Below, piece after piece: positions 44,801-53,266 of a stretch of 64,000 bases of DNA; within the stretch, counting starts at the first letter, position 1; every line of letters starts with the position of its first letter. Both the position numbers and the translations under genes were made by a program. The DNA lies in the NCBI GenBank assembly GCA_963707275.1, contig CAVPPH010000001.1, positions 930,001 through 994,000 of the forward strand. Direction: 5' to 3'. Source of the stretch: JACKBK01 sp963707275. Its GTDB lineage: Bacteria; Chloroflexota; Anaerolineae; JAAEKA01. The notes below the pieces were generated by a model. That model was not told where the DNA came from. It searched no databases and was given only the letters and a program-made list of their open reading frames with translations.

Positions 44801-45033
44801 GCCTTGAAGGAGCCGGGCACGCCGTACGCAGGAAAGGATACCTGAGTACCGTCGGGGTCCTGTACATCGCCGCTGGTTGCCTCGGCAATAGTTTCCATAC
44901 CGCGGTTGCTGATGCGGCTGAACAGGTCGATGGGCGGCAGAACCAGCACCACAATCAGAATCACTGCCAAGGCAATGCCCAAAAAGATGTTCAGGGAACG
45001 ACCGTTGTTTCTTGTGGAAGTTGTTGTACTCAT
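41850..45033 (-). CDS. Surface protein C: GH18-like, SH3b and GH-A domains (about six frameshifts)
   Basis: Very large anchored protein, about 1,060 residues. A single N-terminal membrane helix (NIFLGIALAVILIVVLVL) is the anchor. After about 200 residues comes a GH18-like barrel with YPGIEIDYRGLDPTLGPEFT and ALRVEAPTQIAEDRWTTGGY. The usual DxxDxDxE catalytic Glu is not evident (IDYRG), so this domain may bind rather than cut. Then an SH3b domain (DSTVNLRSGPGTAFGTVGQL) and a GH-A barrel with IEVWNEQNLHYEWGN and RIWPTEFGWASGW. Frame changes lie near 44550, 44390, 43655, 42860, 42470 and 41945. The stop at 41850 follows ...VTNPGTELAQWGIVGKPVFS. AAGGAG is 12 bases before the ATG. Confidence 0.75.
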
Positions 45034-45400
45034 ACGTTTCAAATACTCCTTAGCTCGCCATAACCTTGGCTGGCAAACAGCAATTCAAGGCCAGCGCCGT
45101 GCACGCACAACATCGGTTGGCAATGGGTTTTGCAAGGCGAACCTTGCAGACGCAAAAAAGCCCAGGGGCCGCTTGGGCCATTCCAGTGGGCGAAACAGAT
45201 GCGCGTATTCTTGGCTCGTTGGACCAGGTCCGAAGCTTGCGTCCATCCCGGATGCGTGCAATCCGGGATAACTCTGTGCCTGGTGGCAACCAGAGCAGGA
45301 CCGGGGAACGTAACAGCCCTGAACCGTTTGCCTTTGGCTGCGTCATATTCTACTGTCAGCATACGGTCGGCATTCTAGCATACCCGTTGCAAATCGCCAA
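45034..45400 (-). promoter_or_regulatory. Long structured leader with internal terminator upstream of protein C
   Basis: Minus-strand promoter TTGGCG, 17-base spacer, TAGAAT with -10 at 45372-45377. The transcript then has about 190 bases with strong pairing, including a 9-bp stem ATCCCGGAT / ATCCGGGAT around TGCACGC. It ends in a GC hairpin (GCCCA...TGGGC) followed by TTTTTT at 45153-45180. The gene starts about 120 bases further on. The order promoter, structured RNA, terminator, ribosome site is that of a riboswitch or attenuator. A second hairpin (GCAAGG/CCTTGC) follows the terminator. No known aptamer class is matched with confidence. Confidence 0.55.
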
Positions 45401-45430
45401 AGCTTGCGCTTCAACGCACAGATGGCTGGC

Positions 45431-45694
45431 CTACTTGTTTGCCCATCGCTCGATAGCTGTCAGGATGACCCAGAGCAGCAGCAGCAGGCCGACGCCAAAC
45501 AGCAGACAGGCAAGACCGGTGATCAGCGCGCCCGCGCCATAGATCACGTAGATTAGCCCGCCGCCCACGATCAGCAGGAAAGCGATCACCGCGATCAGCA
45601 AACGCCGGTCATCCTGGCGCCGTCGGGCGCGATAGTCCGTCGGCGGCCGTTCCGGTGAGGGTTGCCGCGACGGGGTTTCAGGCTGTTGGTTCAC
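45431..45694 (-). CDS. Small two-helix membrane protein
   Basis: Unrecognised protein of 87 residues. The first 33 are polar and rich in Pro, Gln and Arg (RPPTDYRARRRQDDRR). Two helices follow (LLIAVIAFLLIVGGGLIYVI and GALITGLACLLFGVGLLLLL), ending with AIERWANK. The fold resembles small membrane proteins of the DUF-type common in Chloroflexota. Divergent from the next gene. Intact. Confidence 0.7.
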   Translation of the reverse strand: MNQQPETPSRQPSPERPPTDYRARRRQDDRRLLIAVIAFLLIVGGGLIYVIYGAGALITGLACLLFGVGLLLLLWVILTAIERWANK

Positions 45695-45722
45695 AGCTTC
45701 GATTCTACTTCATCGGCGCGCT

Positions 45723-45753
45723 TTTACAAAGAAGCGCCCGGTCGTGGTATACT
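45723..45753 (+). promoter_or_regulatory. Weak promoter of the 45801 gene
   Basis: TTTACAA near 45723-45729 and TATACT at 45748-45753 with 18-19 bases between, about 45 bases before the ATG. Confidence 0.45.
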
Positions 45754-45800
45754 CTGCCGACGCTGATAGCGATGCTTGTAGTACAAAACATGGAAACCAA

Positions 45801-47136
45801 ATGACAAATACGACTGCGCAGCCAGCGCGCCAGCGGGGCGGTGGCCGCCGCAATTGGCTGCTGATCGCCCTGGGCGTGCTCCTGATCCTAACCTTCGTAA
45901 TCGGTGTCTCTGCCATTGCAGGATACTTCCTGCTACGCAATCAGGCTGCGGGCGACTGGACGTGGCAGGACCCCTTGCTGGCGTTGGACGCGACGCGTGT
46001 CCGTCCTGATATCGCCGTTCTCACGCTGCTGGACGAGTCGCCTTCCTCACTGGTGCGACAGGCGCTGGCGGCCGGCGAGCTGGACACTGCCTACGCGCTG
46101 CTGGTATACAACGCGGCGGTGGATGACGCCGAACGGAGCGGCAACGCGCTGCTGGTTGGCCGGGCGTTCGAGGATGAACTGGCGACCGATCTGGCAGCGA
46201 CCTCCTTCCAGCAGGTTCAATCGCTGGCCGCCCTCAGCCCGGTGATGCCCGATTTCACGCGTACGCAATCCACGCTGGACGCCGCTGAAGGGTTCATCCG
46301 CCTCGACATGGCTAGTTCAGCGCAGCCACTATTGCGTCAGGCCGAGGCACTGGCGCGTTACAGCCCGCTGCTGGCGCCGATCCAGCGCCAGGAGGCTGCC
46401 ATCCGGCTGCGCGATATCTACCGCCAGCTTGGCGACGATGCTCGGGCGCGTGCGCTGGATCAACTGGTGCGTGAGCCGCGTGGCCTGCCGACCAACAAGT
46501 TCGTGCGTGGTCCTTTCCTGCCGATCTTCACCGCTCCGGTCGCGCCGATGGACGCTGTGTTGCAGGCGGCAGCGGTCCGCCGTGAGGCCGTCTACCCGTT
46601 TCTGACGGCCTGGGATAGCGGCGATTCGGCGCAGATCGAGGCGGCGCGGCGGTCACTGGTCGCTGCGCTGCTGAACGAGAACAGCCGCGCGCGAGGGTGA
46701 CATGCTGCTGGGCATGGCCGAGACCAACGACTTGCCGCAGCAAGCCGCAATTCTGCGGGAGTGGATCGACTGGCTGACCCTGAAATACTTCATCGCCTCC
46801 GATGGTTTCGGGATGACCCTGGCGCCGGAGTGGCAGACGCAGCGTGAAGCGATTTGGGGCAAGCTGGCCCAGGCGTATGAGGAACTGCTTCAGAACTACC
46901 GCGACCAGGCGGCTGCTCTGCCTGACCCCGATGACGGCCTGGCGGCGCGGGTCGAGGTGCTGCGCTATCAGGCGTTGCTGGGTCGGCTGGGCCTGTTGCC
47001 CGGTTACGACGAGAGCGGCATGGCGGCAGTGCTGCGGACCGCGCAGGAGGATGCCAGCCATGTGCTGCCGCTGTTGGTAACCGATGAACCATGGGGCAGC
47101 GGTTTGATTTTTCGCATAACCGAGACGTTTGAGTGA
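45801..47136 (+). CDS. Anchored helical-repeat protein, unknown (one frameshift)
   Basis: About 445 residues. A short cytoplasmic N-terminus (TAQPARQRGGGRRNW) precedes one membrane helix (LLIALGVLLILTFVIGVSAI). The outside part is Ala/Leu-rich and helical, with TPR-like helix pairs such as LVRQALAAGELDTAYALLVY, FEDELATDLAATSFQQVQSL, SAQPLLRQAEALARYSPLLA and YRQLGDDARARALDQLVREP. A shift at about 46695 breaks the frame between LLNENSRAR and EGDMLLGMAETNDLPQQAAI. The end continues to 47136. A repeat protein that binds other surface proteins is a fair guess; I do not recognise a family. Confidence 0.65.
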
Positions 47137-47224
47137 ACGCCCCCCTTGTAATTTGAGCCAGGGATTTCGAATCCCTGGGCCTCAACCCGCCTTGATTACA
47201 CCAGCTTGAATGAGCTGCCGTTCG

Positions 47225-47633
47225 TCAGACTGTCCCGAACGACCACTCAGGTATCGCTTCCAGCTCGACCTCGATGCGCGGCTGGTCACGGTCGGTGCGT
47301 TTGATGAGATGAATGTCCACCACGCGGCGGTCGTCCATGCCCAGCCCGGCGCAGATGGCGTCCTGCGCGATCTTCAGCCCGCCGTCCAGGTCGCGGCGCA
47401 GCGGCGTTTCGAAGTAGAAGTCGATGAACATCGCCAGGTAGCCGGCCTGGGCTGACGCACGAATTCGTCGCTGATCAGCCCCGCGGTCGCGCCAGCGTCT
47501 TGATCTGGCGGATCACCTTGCGTTTGTAGGTGCGCGAGGTCTGGCTCAGCACCCGCCGGCCGTTGACCGTGGCGTACTGCTGGTTGATGCTGGGCGGCAG
47601 CGGCAGCCGCAACGTGACGCGCAGAGTTGACAT
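47225..47633 (-). CDS. RusA-like endodeoxyribonuclease (frameshifted)
   Basis: Small nuclease of the RusA/Holliday junction resolvase fold, about 135 residues. The N-terminus at 47633 reads LRVTLRLPLPPSINQQYATV NGRRVLSQTS, the usual P-x-x-x-N start with a Lys/Arg-rich helix (RTYKRKVIRQIK). One or two shifts near 47440-47495 lie before the C-terminal part. That part is FIDFYFETPLRRDLDGGLKI followed by AQDAICAGLGMDDRRVVDIH, with the catalytic Asp cluster D-x-D-x(2)-K...D...DD. RusA genes often come from prophages, but no phage genes are adjacent here. It could be a domesticated copy. No ribosome site is obvious. Confidence 0.75.
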
Positions 47634-47667
47634 ATCGGCAGTGTAGCACGAATGTTCTGTGCGCGCA

Positions 47668-47715
47668 AAGTTGGCAACTCAACAAGTTGGCAACTCTTCG
47701 GAGAGTTGCCAACTT
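47668..47715. repeat. AAGTTGGCAACT repeat and hairpin
   Basis: One direct copy of AAGTTGGCAACT at 47668-47679 and a perfect hairpin at 47684-47715 with arms AAGTTGGCAACT and AGTTGCCAACTT around CTTCGGAG. It lies just before rsmI. Confidence 0.75.
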
Positions 47716-47727
47716 CGAAGGTATTCC

Positions 47728-48592
47728 ATGAGCACACTCTACGTCGTCGGCACACCGATCGGCAACCTGGAAGACATGACCGACCGGGCGCGCCGCGTGC
47801 TGGCCGAGGTCGATCTGATCGCAGCCGAGGACACCCGCGTCACCCGGCAGTTGTTGACGCGCTTCGACATCCACACCGAGTTGACGACCTACACCGACGC
47901 CTACTTTCGTAAGAAGGCCGAGCGACTTGGGGAGGTGCTGGGCGCACTGGATCGCGGCCGCGACGTGGCGCTGGTGTCCGACGCCGGTATGCCAGGGCTG
48001 TCCGATCCCGGCTTTGAGCTGGTCGACGCCGCCATTACCGCCGGCCACGAGATCGTGGTTATCCCCGGTCCGTCAGCCATCACATCCGCGCTGGTGGTGT
48101 CGGGGCTGCCGACCGAGCGCTTCCTCTTCCTTGGTTTCCTGCCGCGCAAGGGAGGCGAGCGGCGCAGCGCGCTGGCCGAAGTTGCCGACGAACCGGCGAC
48201 GCTGGTGCTTTTCGAGTCCCCGCACAGGGTCGTGGACACGTTGGAAGACGTGATGGCTGTGCTGGGCGACCGGCACGTGGCGGCCGGGCGGGAGCTGACT
48301 AAGAAGTTTGAGGAGGTCTGGCGCAGTTCCGTCTCCGACGCAATCGTGCATTTCCGCGACACGCCGGTGCGCGGCGAAGTGACGCTGGTGGTCGCTGGCA
48401 CCGGTCGCCGCCGTGCCGAGGGGCGCTGGCCGGAGGCTCAGGTTCGCGTAGCGGTTGATCTCCTGGCGCACGAGCGCGTGGGCGCCGTCAGGCATTGCCA
48501 GAGCGGTCTCCAAACTCAGCGGGTGGACGCGCGCCGAGGTCTATGAGCTGGCCGTTGCGGCTGCTGGCGATGGAAGCGACGGGCAGTCGTAA
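47728..48592 (+). CDS. rsmI: 16S rRNA (cytidine1402-2'-O)-methyltransferase RsmI (one frameshift)
   Basis: SAM-dependent methylation of C1402 in the decoding centre of 16S rRNA. Marks are STLYVVGTPIGNLEDMTDRA, AAEDTRVTRQLLTRFDIHTE, VALVSDAGMPGLSDPGFELV, VIPGPSAITSALVVSGLPTE, FLFLGFLPRKGGER, FESPHRVVDTLEDV and REGELTKKFEEVWR-like RELTKKFEEVWR. A shift near 48470 hides the normal end. In the next frame the sequence reads GIARAVSKLSGWTRAEVYEL to the stop at 48592, the usual C-terminal helix pair. About 287 residues when repaired. Confidence 0.93.
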
Positions 48593-48631
48593 TTCGCAGT
48601 CACAACGTAGGTCAATCGTAAGATAGATTCG

Positions 48632-48660
48632 TTGACAAACTATTCACACCGGGTTATACT
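48632..48660 (+). promoter_or_regulatory. Promoter upstream of the 43-residue ORF and SWIM gene
   Basis: Consensus TTGACA at 48632-48637, 17-base spacer, TATACT at 48655-48660. Confidence 0.8.
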
Positions 48661-48713
48661 TGGTGTGACTGGGAGCTGACCGGATCCGGGCTCCCGGACA
48701 AGGAGTGCCAACC

Positions 48714-48845
48714 ATGAATGTACCTGTCACACATATCGCAAAACCTGGAAGGGACACCATTCGCTCGCGCGTCGGTGTCCCCTTTTATTTGGCGACAGAC
48801 GGACATGGCGTGGCGTCTGACATTTCGGATCCCAAGCTACCTTAA
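48714..48845 (+). CDS. Possible 43-residue protein or leader peptide
   Basis: ATG at 48714 is preceded by AAGGAG ten bases upstream and follows a strong promoter. It reads MNVPVTHIAKPGRDTIRSRV, then GVPFYLATDGHGVASDISDP, and stops at 48845. The 11 bases between its stop and the SWIM gene include that gene's ribosome site. Inside the frame a hairpin followed by TTTT is found, so this may be a leader whose translation controls termination. No family is known to me. Confidence 0.5.
   Translation: MNVPVTHIAKPGRDTIRSRVGVPFYLATDGHGVASDISDPKLP
48751..48786 (+). terminator. Possible attenuator hairpin before the SWIM gene
   Basis: GGGACACC at 48751-48758 pairs with GGTGTCCC at 48774-48781 and is followed by CTTTTATTT. 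It lies between the promoter and the SWIM gene, within the 43-residue ORF. Confidence 0.5.
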
Positions 48846-48856
48846 CGGAGGGCTGC

Positions 48857-49123
48857 ATGGACACAGGGCTAGTCAGTCGGATTATCAAGGCCAGGCAGTA
48901 TGCCCAAGAGCGTGGACGAGTTGAGTTCAAGAAGTTTGAGGTAGAGTTCAAGGGTGACCATGACACGTATCTGGTCTCCTACGGGCAGGAGCAGTGGCAT
49001 TGCACCTGCGAAGAGGCGGCGAGAATGGGCGTTTGTAGTCACATTATGGCGCTCGAACGGATTCTGGGCGATGCGGTAACGCCTGACCTGAACGTACAGC
49101 CTGTGCCTGTGCTTGCGACCTGA
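48857..49123 (+). CDS. SWIM zinc-finger protein
   Basis: 88-residue protein consisting almost only of a SWIM zinc finger. C49-T-C51 in QWHCTCEEAARMGVCSHIMA, with C60 and H62, gives the CxC..CxH ligand set. The N-terminal half is basic (RIIKARQYAQERGRVEFKKF). SWIM domains bind DNA or protein. The start has ACGGAGG eight bases upstream. A terminator follows. It is alone in its transcription unit, except for the small upstream ORF. Regulated attenuation is possible but unproven. Confidence 0.85.
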   Translation: MDTGLVSRIIKARQYAQERGRVEFKKFEVEFKGDHDTYLVSYGQEQWHCTCEEAARMGVCSHIMALERILGDAVTPDLNVQPVPVLAT

Positions 49124-49146
49124 CAGGCATTTGTGCACTGAAGCAG

Positions 49147-49176
49147 AAACGGGCCGGCAACGCCGGCCCGTTTTTT
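49147..49176 (+). terminator. Terminator after the SWIM gene
   Basis: Arms AAACGGGCCGGC and GCCGGCCCGTTT with an AAC loop, followed by a run of T. Confidence 0.9.
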
Positions 49177-49191
49177 CATGCCCTGCGCGGT

Positions 49192-49220
49192 TTGGGGCGC
49201 CGTCTCTGAACCCGTATAAT
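49192..49220 (+). promoter_or_regulatory. Promoter of the flippase-like gene
   Basis: TTGGGG, 17-base spacer, TATAAT at 49215-49220. About 200 bases of leader precede the ATG at 49428. Confidence 0.55.
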
Positions 49221-49427
49221 GGGTCTTGAAACTCAGCGATCCGTAATCCTTTGCTGGGGCGTTGCATCTCATGATTGATGATGTTTGCGCAGTGGATCGA
49301 ATCAACTGCCTGAAACAACGAAGCCAGTGCTACGGCTCCAGAAGCGCCTGAGGGCGCTGGCTTTGTTCAGCCAGTGATTCTGTGTCCCTGGAAATCTAAA
49401 TCCCTCGACTTCCTTGAAAGATTGGTG

Positions 49428-50454
49428 ATGAAGAAGAACCTGCGGCTGGTGTTTGGTCTGGCGGTTAGTATCGTATTTCTGTATCTGGCGGTGCGCGGGC
49501 TGGATCTGGGAGAGGTGCTTCACTGGCTGGCCGAGGCCGACTACTATTGGCTCATTCCGGCGATTGCCATCTATTTCGTCGGCGTGTGGGGGCGCACCTG
49601 GCGCTGGCACTACATGCTGCGGCCCATCAAGGTCATCTGCCGCTCGATTCGTCTGTTCCCGATCGTCTGCATCGGCTACATGGGCAACAACATCTTTCCG
49701 GCGCGCGCCGGCGAGGTGCTGCGGGCGTACGTTCTGAAGCGCTCCGAGGACGTCAGCATGAGCGCCAGCCTGGCGACGATCGTGGTCGAGCGGGTCTTCG
49801 ACGGCGCTGGTCATGCTGCTGTTCGTGTTCATTGCGCTGCCCTTTGCGCCCGGTGCCAGACTTCCTGCGCATGCTGGTGATTGCGGCCAGCGGGCTCTTT
49901 CTGGCGGCGCTGATGGTTTTCATCACCCTGGCATCCAAGCCTGACCTGGCCGAGAAGATCTACCGAACAGACCATACGGCGCTGCCTGTCCGAGACCATG
50001 CAGCGAAAAGATGGACGGCTTCATCTGACCGGTTTCATGGACGGGCTGCATTTCTTCCGCAACAGCCGCGACGTGCTCATGGTTTTCGTGACCTCGGTCT
50101 TCATCTGGCTGGCCGAGACCCTGCAAGTACTGGTTTATCATGCAGGCATTTGTCCGACATGGATGCGGCTTCCCGGTGCCCTTCTTCGTGTTGATGCTGA
50201 TGAACGGCATCGTCAACCTGGCGACCACCCTGCCGTCAGCCCCCGGCTATATCGGCACGTTCGACGCGCCCGGCGTCGCAGTGTTGACAGCCTATGGGGT
50301 GCGCGGCAGCGTGGCTTTTGGCTACACAATCGTACTGCACGCCGCTCTCTGGTTCCCGATCACCATCCTGGGCGCCTGGTTCTTCCGCCGGGAGCAGGTC
50401 TCATGGAGCGATGTGGAGACGGCCCGGCTGCAGCTGCAGGGCGCCCAGAGCTAG
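49428..50454 (+). CDS. Flippase-like membrane protein, LPG synthase TM family (about four frameshifts)
   Basis: Polytopic protein of about 340 residues of the UPF0104/AglD2-MprF transmembrane family (PF03706-like). Marks are LFLYLAVRGLDL-like VFLYLAVRGLDLGEVLHWLA, YFVGVWGRTWRWHYMLRPIK, the family core IGYMGNNIFPARAGEVLRAY, and ATIVVERVFDG. Shifts near 49805, 49850, 49985 and 50135 then break it. The last frame has FFVLMLMNGIVNLATTLPSA, PGYIGTFDAPGVAVLTAYGV and the terminal helix. Members flip or modify lipid-linked sugars or lipids. It is followed 44 bases later by a UDP-sugar dehydrogenase gene, in keeping with an envelope role. Confidence 0.8.
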
Positions 50455-50497
50455 CCGGCTGTACTCGAGACGGTGAAGACACTAACGGAGTAAACCA

Positions 50498-51861
50498 ATG
50501 AAGAAACATCTGTGTTATCGGAACTGGCTACGTCGGCCTGGTCACCGGCACCTGCTTCGCCGACCTGGGCAACCGGGTCGTCTGTGTCGATATCAGCGAC
50601 GAGAAGATCGCCACGCTTGCAGGCCGGTGAAATGCCGATCTACGAGCCGGGGCTGGAGGAGATGGTCGAGCGCAACGTCAAGGCGCAGGCCGGCTTTCGT
50701 TCACCACCTCCTACGCCGAGGGGCTGAATGACGCGAGTTCGTCTTCATCGCCGTCGGCACGCCCTCAGGCGTGGACGGCGAGGCGGATCTGCGCTACGTG
50801 CGCATGGCCGCCGAAGACCATCGCGCCGACCATGACCGAGCCGCTGATCATCATCAACAAGAGCACCGTGCCCGTCGGCACCGGCGACTGGGTGGCCGAC
50901 ATCGTCTCGCGCACGCAGCCGCAGCCCATCGATTTCGCCGTGGTCTCCAACCCGGAGTTCCTGCGCGAAGGCTCGGCCATCACCGACTTCCTGAACCCCG
51001 ATCGTGTGGTGCTGGGCTCGCTGGACAAGGAAGCGGCCGAGAAGGTGGCGCAGCTGCACCTGGCCCTGCGCGCGCCCATCGTCGTCACCGACCTGCGCAC
51101 GGCCGAGATGATCAAGTACGCCTCCAACGCCTTCCTGGCCACCCGCATCTCCTTCATCAACGAGATCGCCGCCATCTGCGAGAAGCTGGGCGCCGACGTC
51201 AAGGAAGTGGCCGCGGGCATGGGCTACGACAAGCGCATCGGCCGCTACTTCCTGGATGCCGGTCTGGGCTACGGCGGCTCCTGCTTCCCCAAGGACGTGC
51301 AGGCGCTGGAGCACATGGCGCTGATCCACGGCACCCATCCGCCGCTGCTGCGGGCGGTGATGGACATCAACCGCGACCAGCGGCGGCAGGTGATCCACAA
51401 GCTGCGCCAGGAGCTGGGACGGTTGCAGGACCGGCAGATCGGCCTGCTGGGGCTGGCCTTCAAGCCCAACACCGACGACATGCGCGAGGCGCCGGCGGTG
51501 GAGATCGCGCACCTGCTGCGCAACGAGGGGGCGCGCGTCAAGGGCTACGACCCGGTGGCCATGCGGGCCGCCGCGCGCGAGCTGCCAGAGATGCAACTGG
51601 CCGAGGATGCCTACGATCTGGCCGAGGGCTGCGATGCGATCGTGGTCTGCACGGAGTGGAACGAGTTCCGCCACCTGGATATGGGGCGCGTGCGCCGGGC
51701 CATGCGCACACCGGTGATTTTCGACGGGCGCAACCTCTACGATCCCGGAGATCATGCGCGATCATGGCTTCATTTACCACGGCGTCGGGCGCGGCAGTTG
51801 GCTGAACAGCGAAACTGAAGAGGCGATCAACACAACCCCGGCGATCCCGTACGGCGTGTGA
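50498..51861 (+). CDS. ugd: UDP-glucose/GDP-mannose dehydrogenase family protein (several frameshifts)
   Basis: NAD-dependent oxidation of a nucleotide sugar to its uronic acid, for envelope glycans. The N-terminal Rossmann motif is spread over shifts near 50515 and 50620: VIGTGYVGLVTGTCFADLGN, VVCVDISDEKI, MPIYEPGLEEMVERNV. Two more shifts lie between 50700 and 50825. From 50832 the frame is open: IINKSTVPVGTGDWVADIVS, SNPEFLREGSAITDFLNPDR, the catalytic Cys in LGYGGSCFPKDVQAL, and LLGLAFKPNTDDMREAPAVE. A last shift near 51740 gives EIMRDHGFIYHGVGRGSWLN to the stop at 51861. About 450 residues when repaired. Most similar in pattern to UDP-glucose 6-dehydrogenase. Confidence 0.9.
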
Positions 51862-53179
51862 ACGAGCTGTCGCCAGAAAACGGCGTGACTGCGCTACCGC
51901 CTAGCCAACGGGCTGACGGTGCTGCTGCGCGCAACCGTGGGCCACGCGCCGGTCGCCAGCCTGTGGGTCTGGTATCGCGTCGGCAGCCGCGTCGAACGCC
52001 GACCGCAGACCGGTCTGACGCACTGGGTTGAGCACATGCTCTTCCGCGGCACCGAGCAGCTTCCCCGGCAGCAGCGTTCACAAGATGGTTGCGCGGCTGG
52101 GCGGCGTCCGCAACGGGATGACCTCCAACGACTACACCGTCTACTACGAGACGCTGCCGGCCGGTGAGCTCGACATCGCCTTGCAGATCGAGGCCGACCG
52201 CATGGTAAACGCCCGCTTCGACCCCGACGATGTGGAGGCCGAGCGGACCATCATCCTTGCCGAGCGCGCAGGTCGCGAGAATTCAGCCGGCTACCGCTTG
52301 CGTGAGCAGGTCATGGCCGCCGCGTTTCCGCAGCACGGCTACGGCCATCCGGTCATCGGCTACAGCGACGACCTGCAGCGCATCACCCGCGACGAGCTGT
52401 GGCAGCACTACAGCCGGAATTATGGACCGGACAACGCCGTGGTAGTCGTGGTAGCAGGCAGCTTCGACCAGGAATGGCTGCTGGACGCGCATCGAGCAGC
52501 TTTTCGGCGCTGCCAAGCCGCGGCGGGCGATCACCCATCCCGGAAGCACGGCCGGCCGGCCAGCAAAGGCTGAGCGCAACGGGCCAGAGCTGGTGCAGTT
52601 GACAGGGCCGGAACCGACGGCCTACGTGCAGATTCTGTTTCCGGCCGTGCGGGCGCTGGATGCCGACTACTTCCCGCTGCTGGTACTGGACAGCATCCTG
52701 GGCGGCGCGAGCAGCCTGGGCGGCACGGCGGCGGCGCGGGCTTTCGCACCAGCCGGCTCTACCGCAACGTCGTGCAGACGGAGCTGGCAGCCAGCGCGGG
52801 CAGTTCCATGCGCCCCACCGCCGACCCGTATCTGTTCACCGTGGGCGCGACTGTACGCCATGGCGTCGAGCCGGAACTCGTGCTGGAAGCGCTTTGGAGC
52901 CGAGGTCGGGACCGCCTGCCAGGTCGCTCCCACAGAGACCAGTTGATACAGCGCGCGCTGAAAGCAGACCCGCGCCCAGTTCATCTTCGGTTCAGCGAGC
53001 GAGCCAGCAGCCAGGGCTACTGGCTCGGCTTCAGCGAGATCGTGGCCGACCTGCCGTGGCTGCTGGAGTTCCCCGACCGTGTTGCCGCCGTGACCGCCGC
53101 CGACGTCCAGCGGGTCGCCAACACATACCTGCGGCGTGATGCTGCCATTGTCGGTCAGTACGTACCTGTAGGGGCATGA
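51858..53179 (+). CDS. M16 family zinc peptidase 1 (several frameshifts)
   Basis: About 440 residues, pitrilysin-type. The GTG at 51858 overlaps the preceding stop. After a shift near 51895 comes YRLANGLTVLLRATVGHAPV, then the inverted zinc motif HWVEH in THWVEHMLFRGTEQ, and the third ligand Glu in EAERTIILAERAGREN. Further shifts lie near 52070, 52490, 52740 and 52890-52975. The C-terminal half reads PTAYVQILFPAVRALDADYF, PLLVLDSILGG and GYWLGFSEIVADLPWLLEFP. No signal peptide is seen. It is followed by two more M16 genes; such proteins work as dimers of active and inactive halves. Confidence 0.85.
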
Positions 53180-53242
53180 ATGACGGGCGAACACGTCTTC
53201 GCTAGTCAGAAATGAATCGTCGCCCGTCATTCATGCCCCTAC
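53168..53242. repeat. 22-bp perfect inverted repeat between M16 genes
   Basis: Arms at 53168-53189 (begins GTAGGGGCATGAATGACGGG) and 53221-53242 are exact complements, with a 31-base loop. The left arm overlaps the last codons of peptidase 1. It is strong enough to act as an intercistronic structure. Confidence 0.8.
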
Positions 53243-53266
53243 GATTACACCACCAGGAGACCTCAC

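Noticed and set aside
45150..45380. Cyclic di-GMP-I riboswitch identity for the leader
   Set aside because: Only one strand of the core looks similar (GACGCAAGC..CGGACCT). The obligatory GGCAAACC partner and tetraloop receptor are not in place, so the class is left open.
47225..47633. Prophage remnant around the RusA-like nuclease
   Set aside because: No integrase, capsid, terminase or replication genes are adjacent; neighbours are an anchored protein and rsmI.
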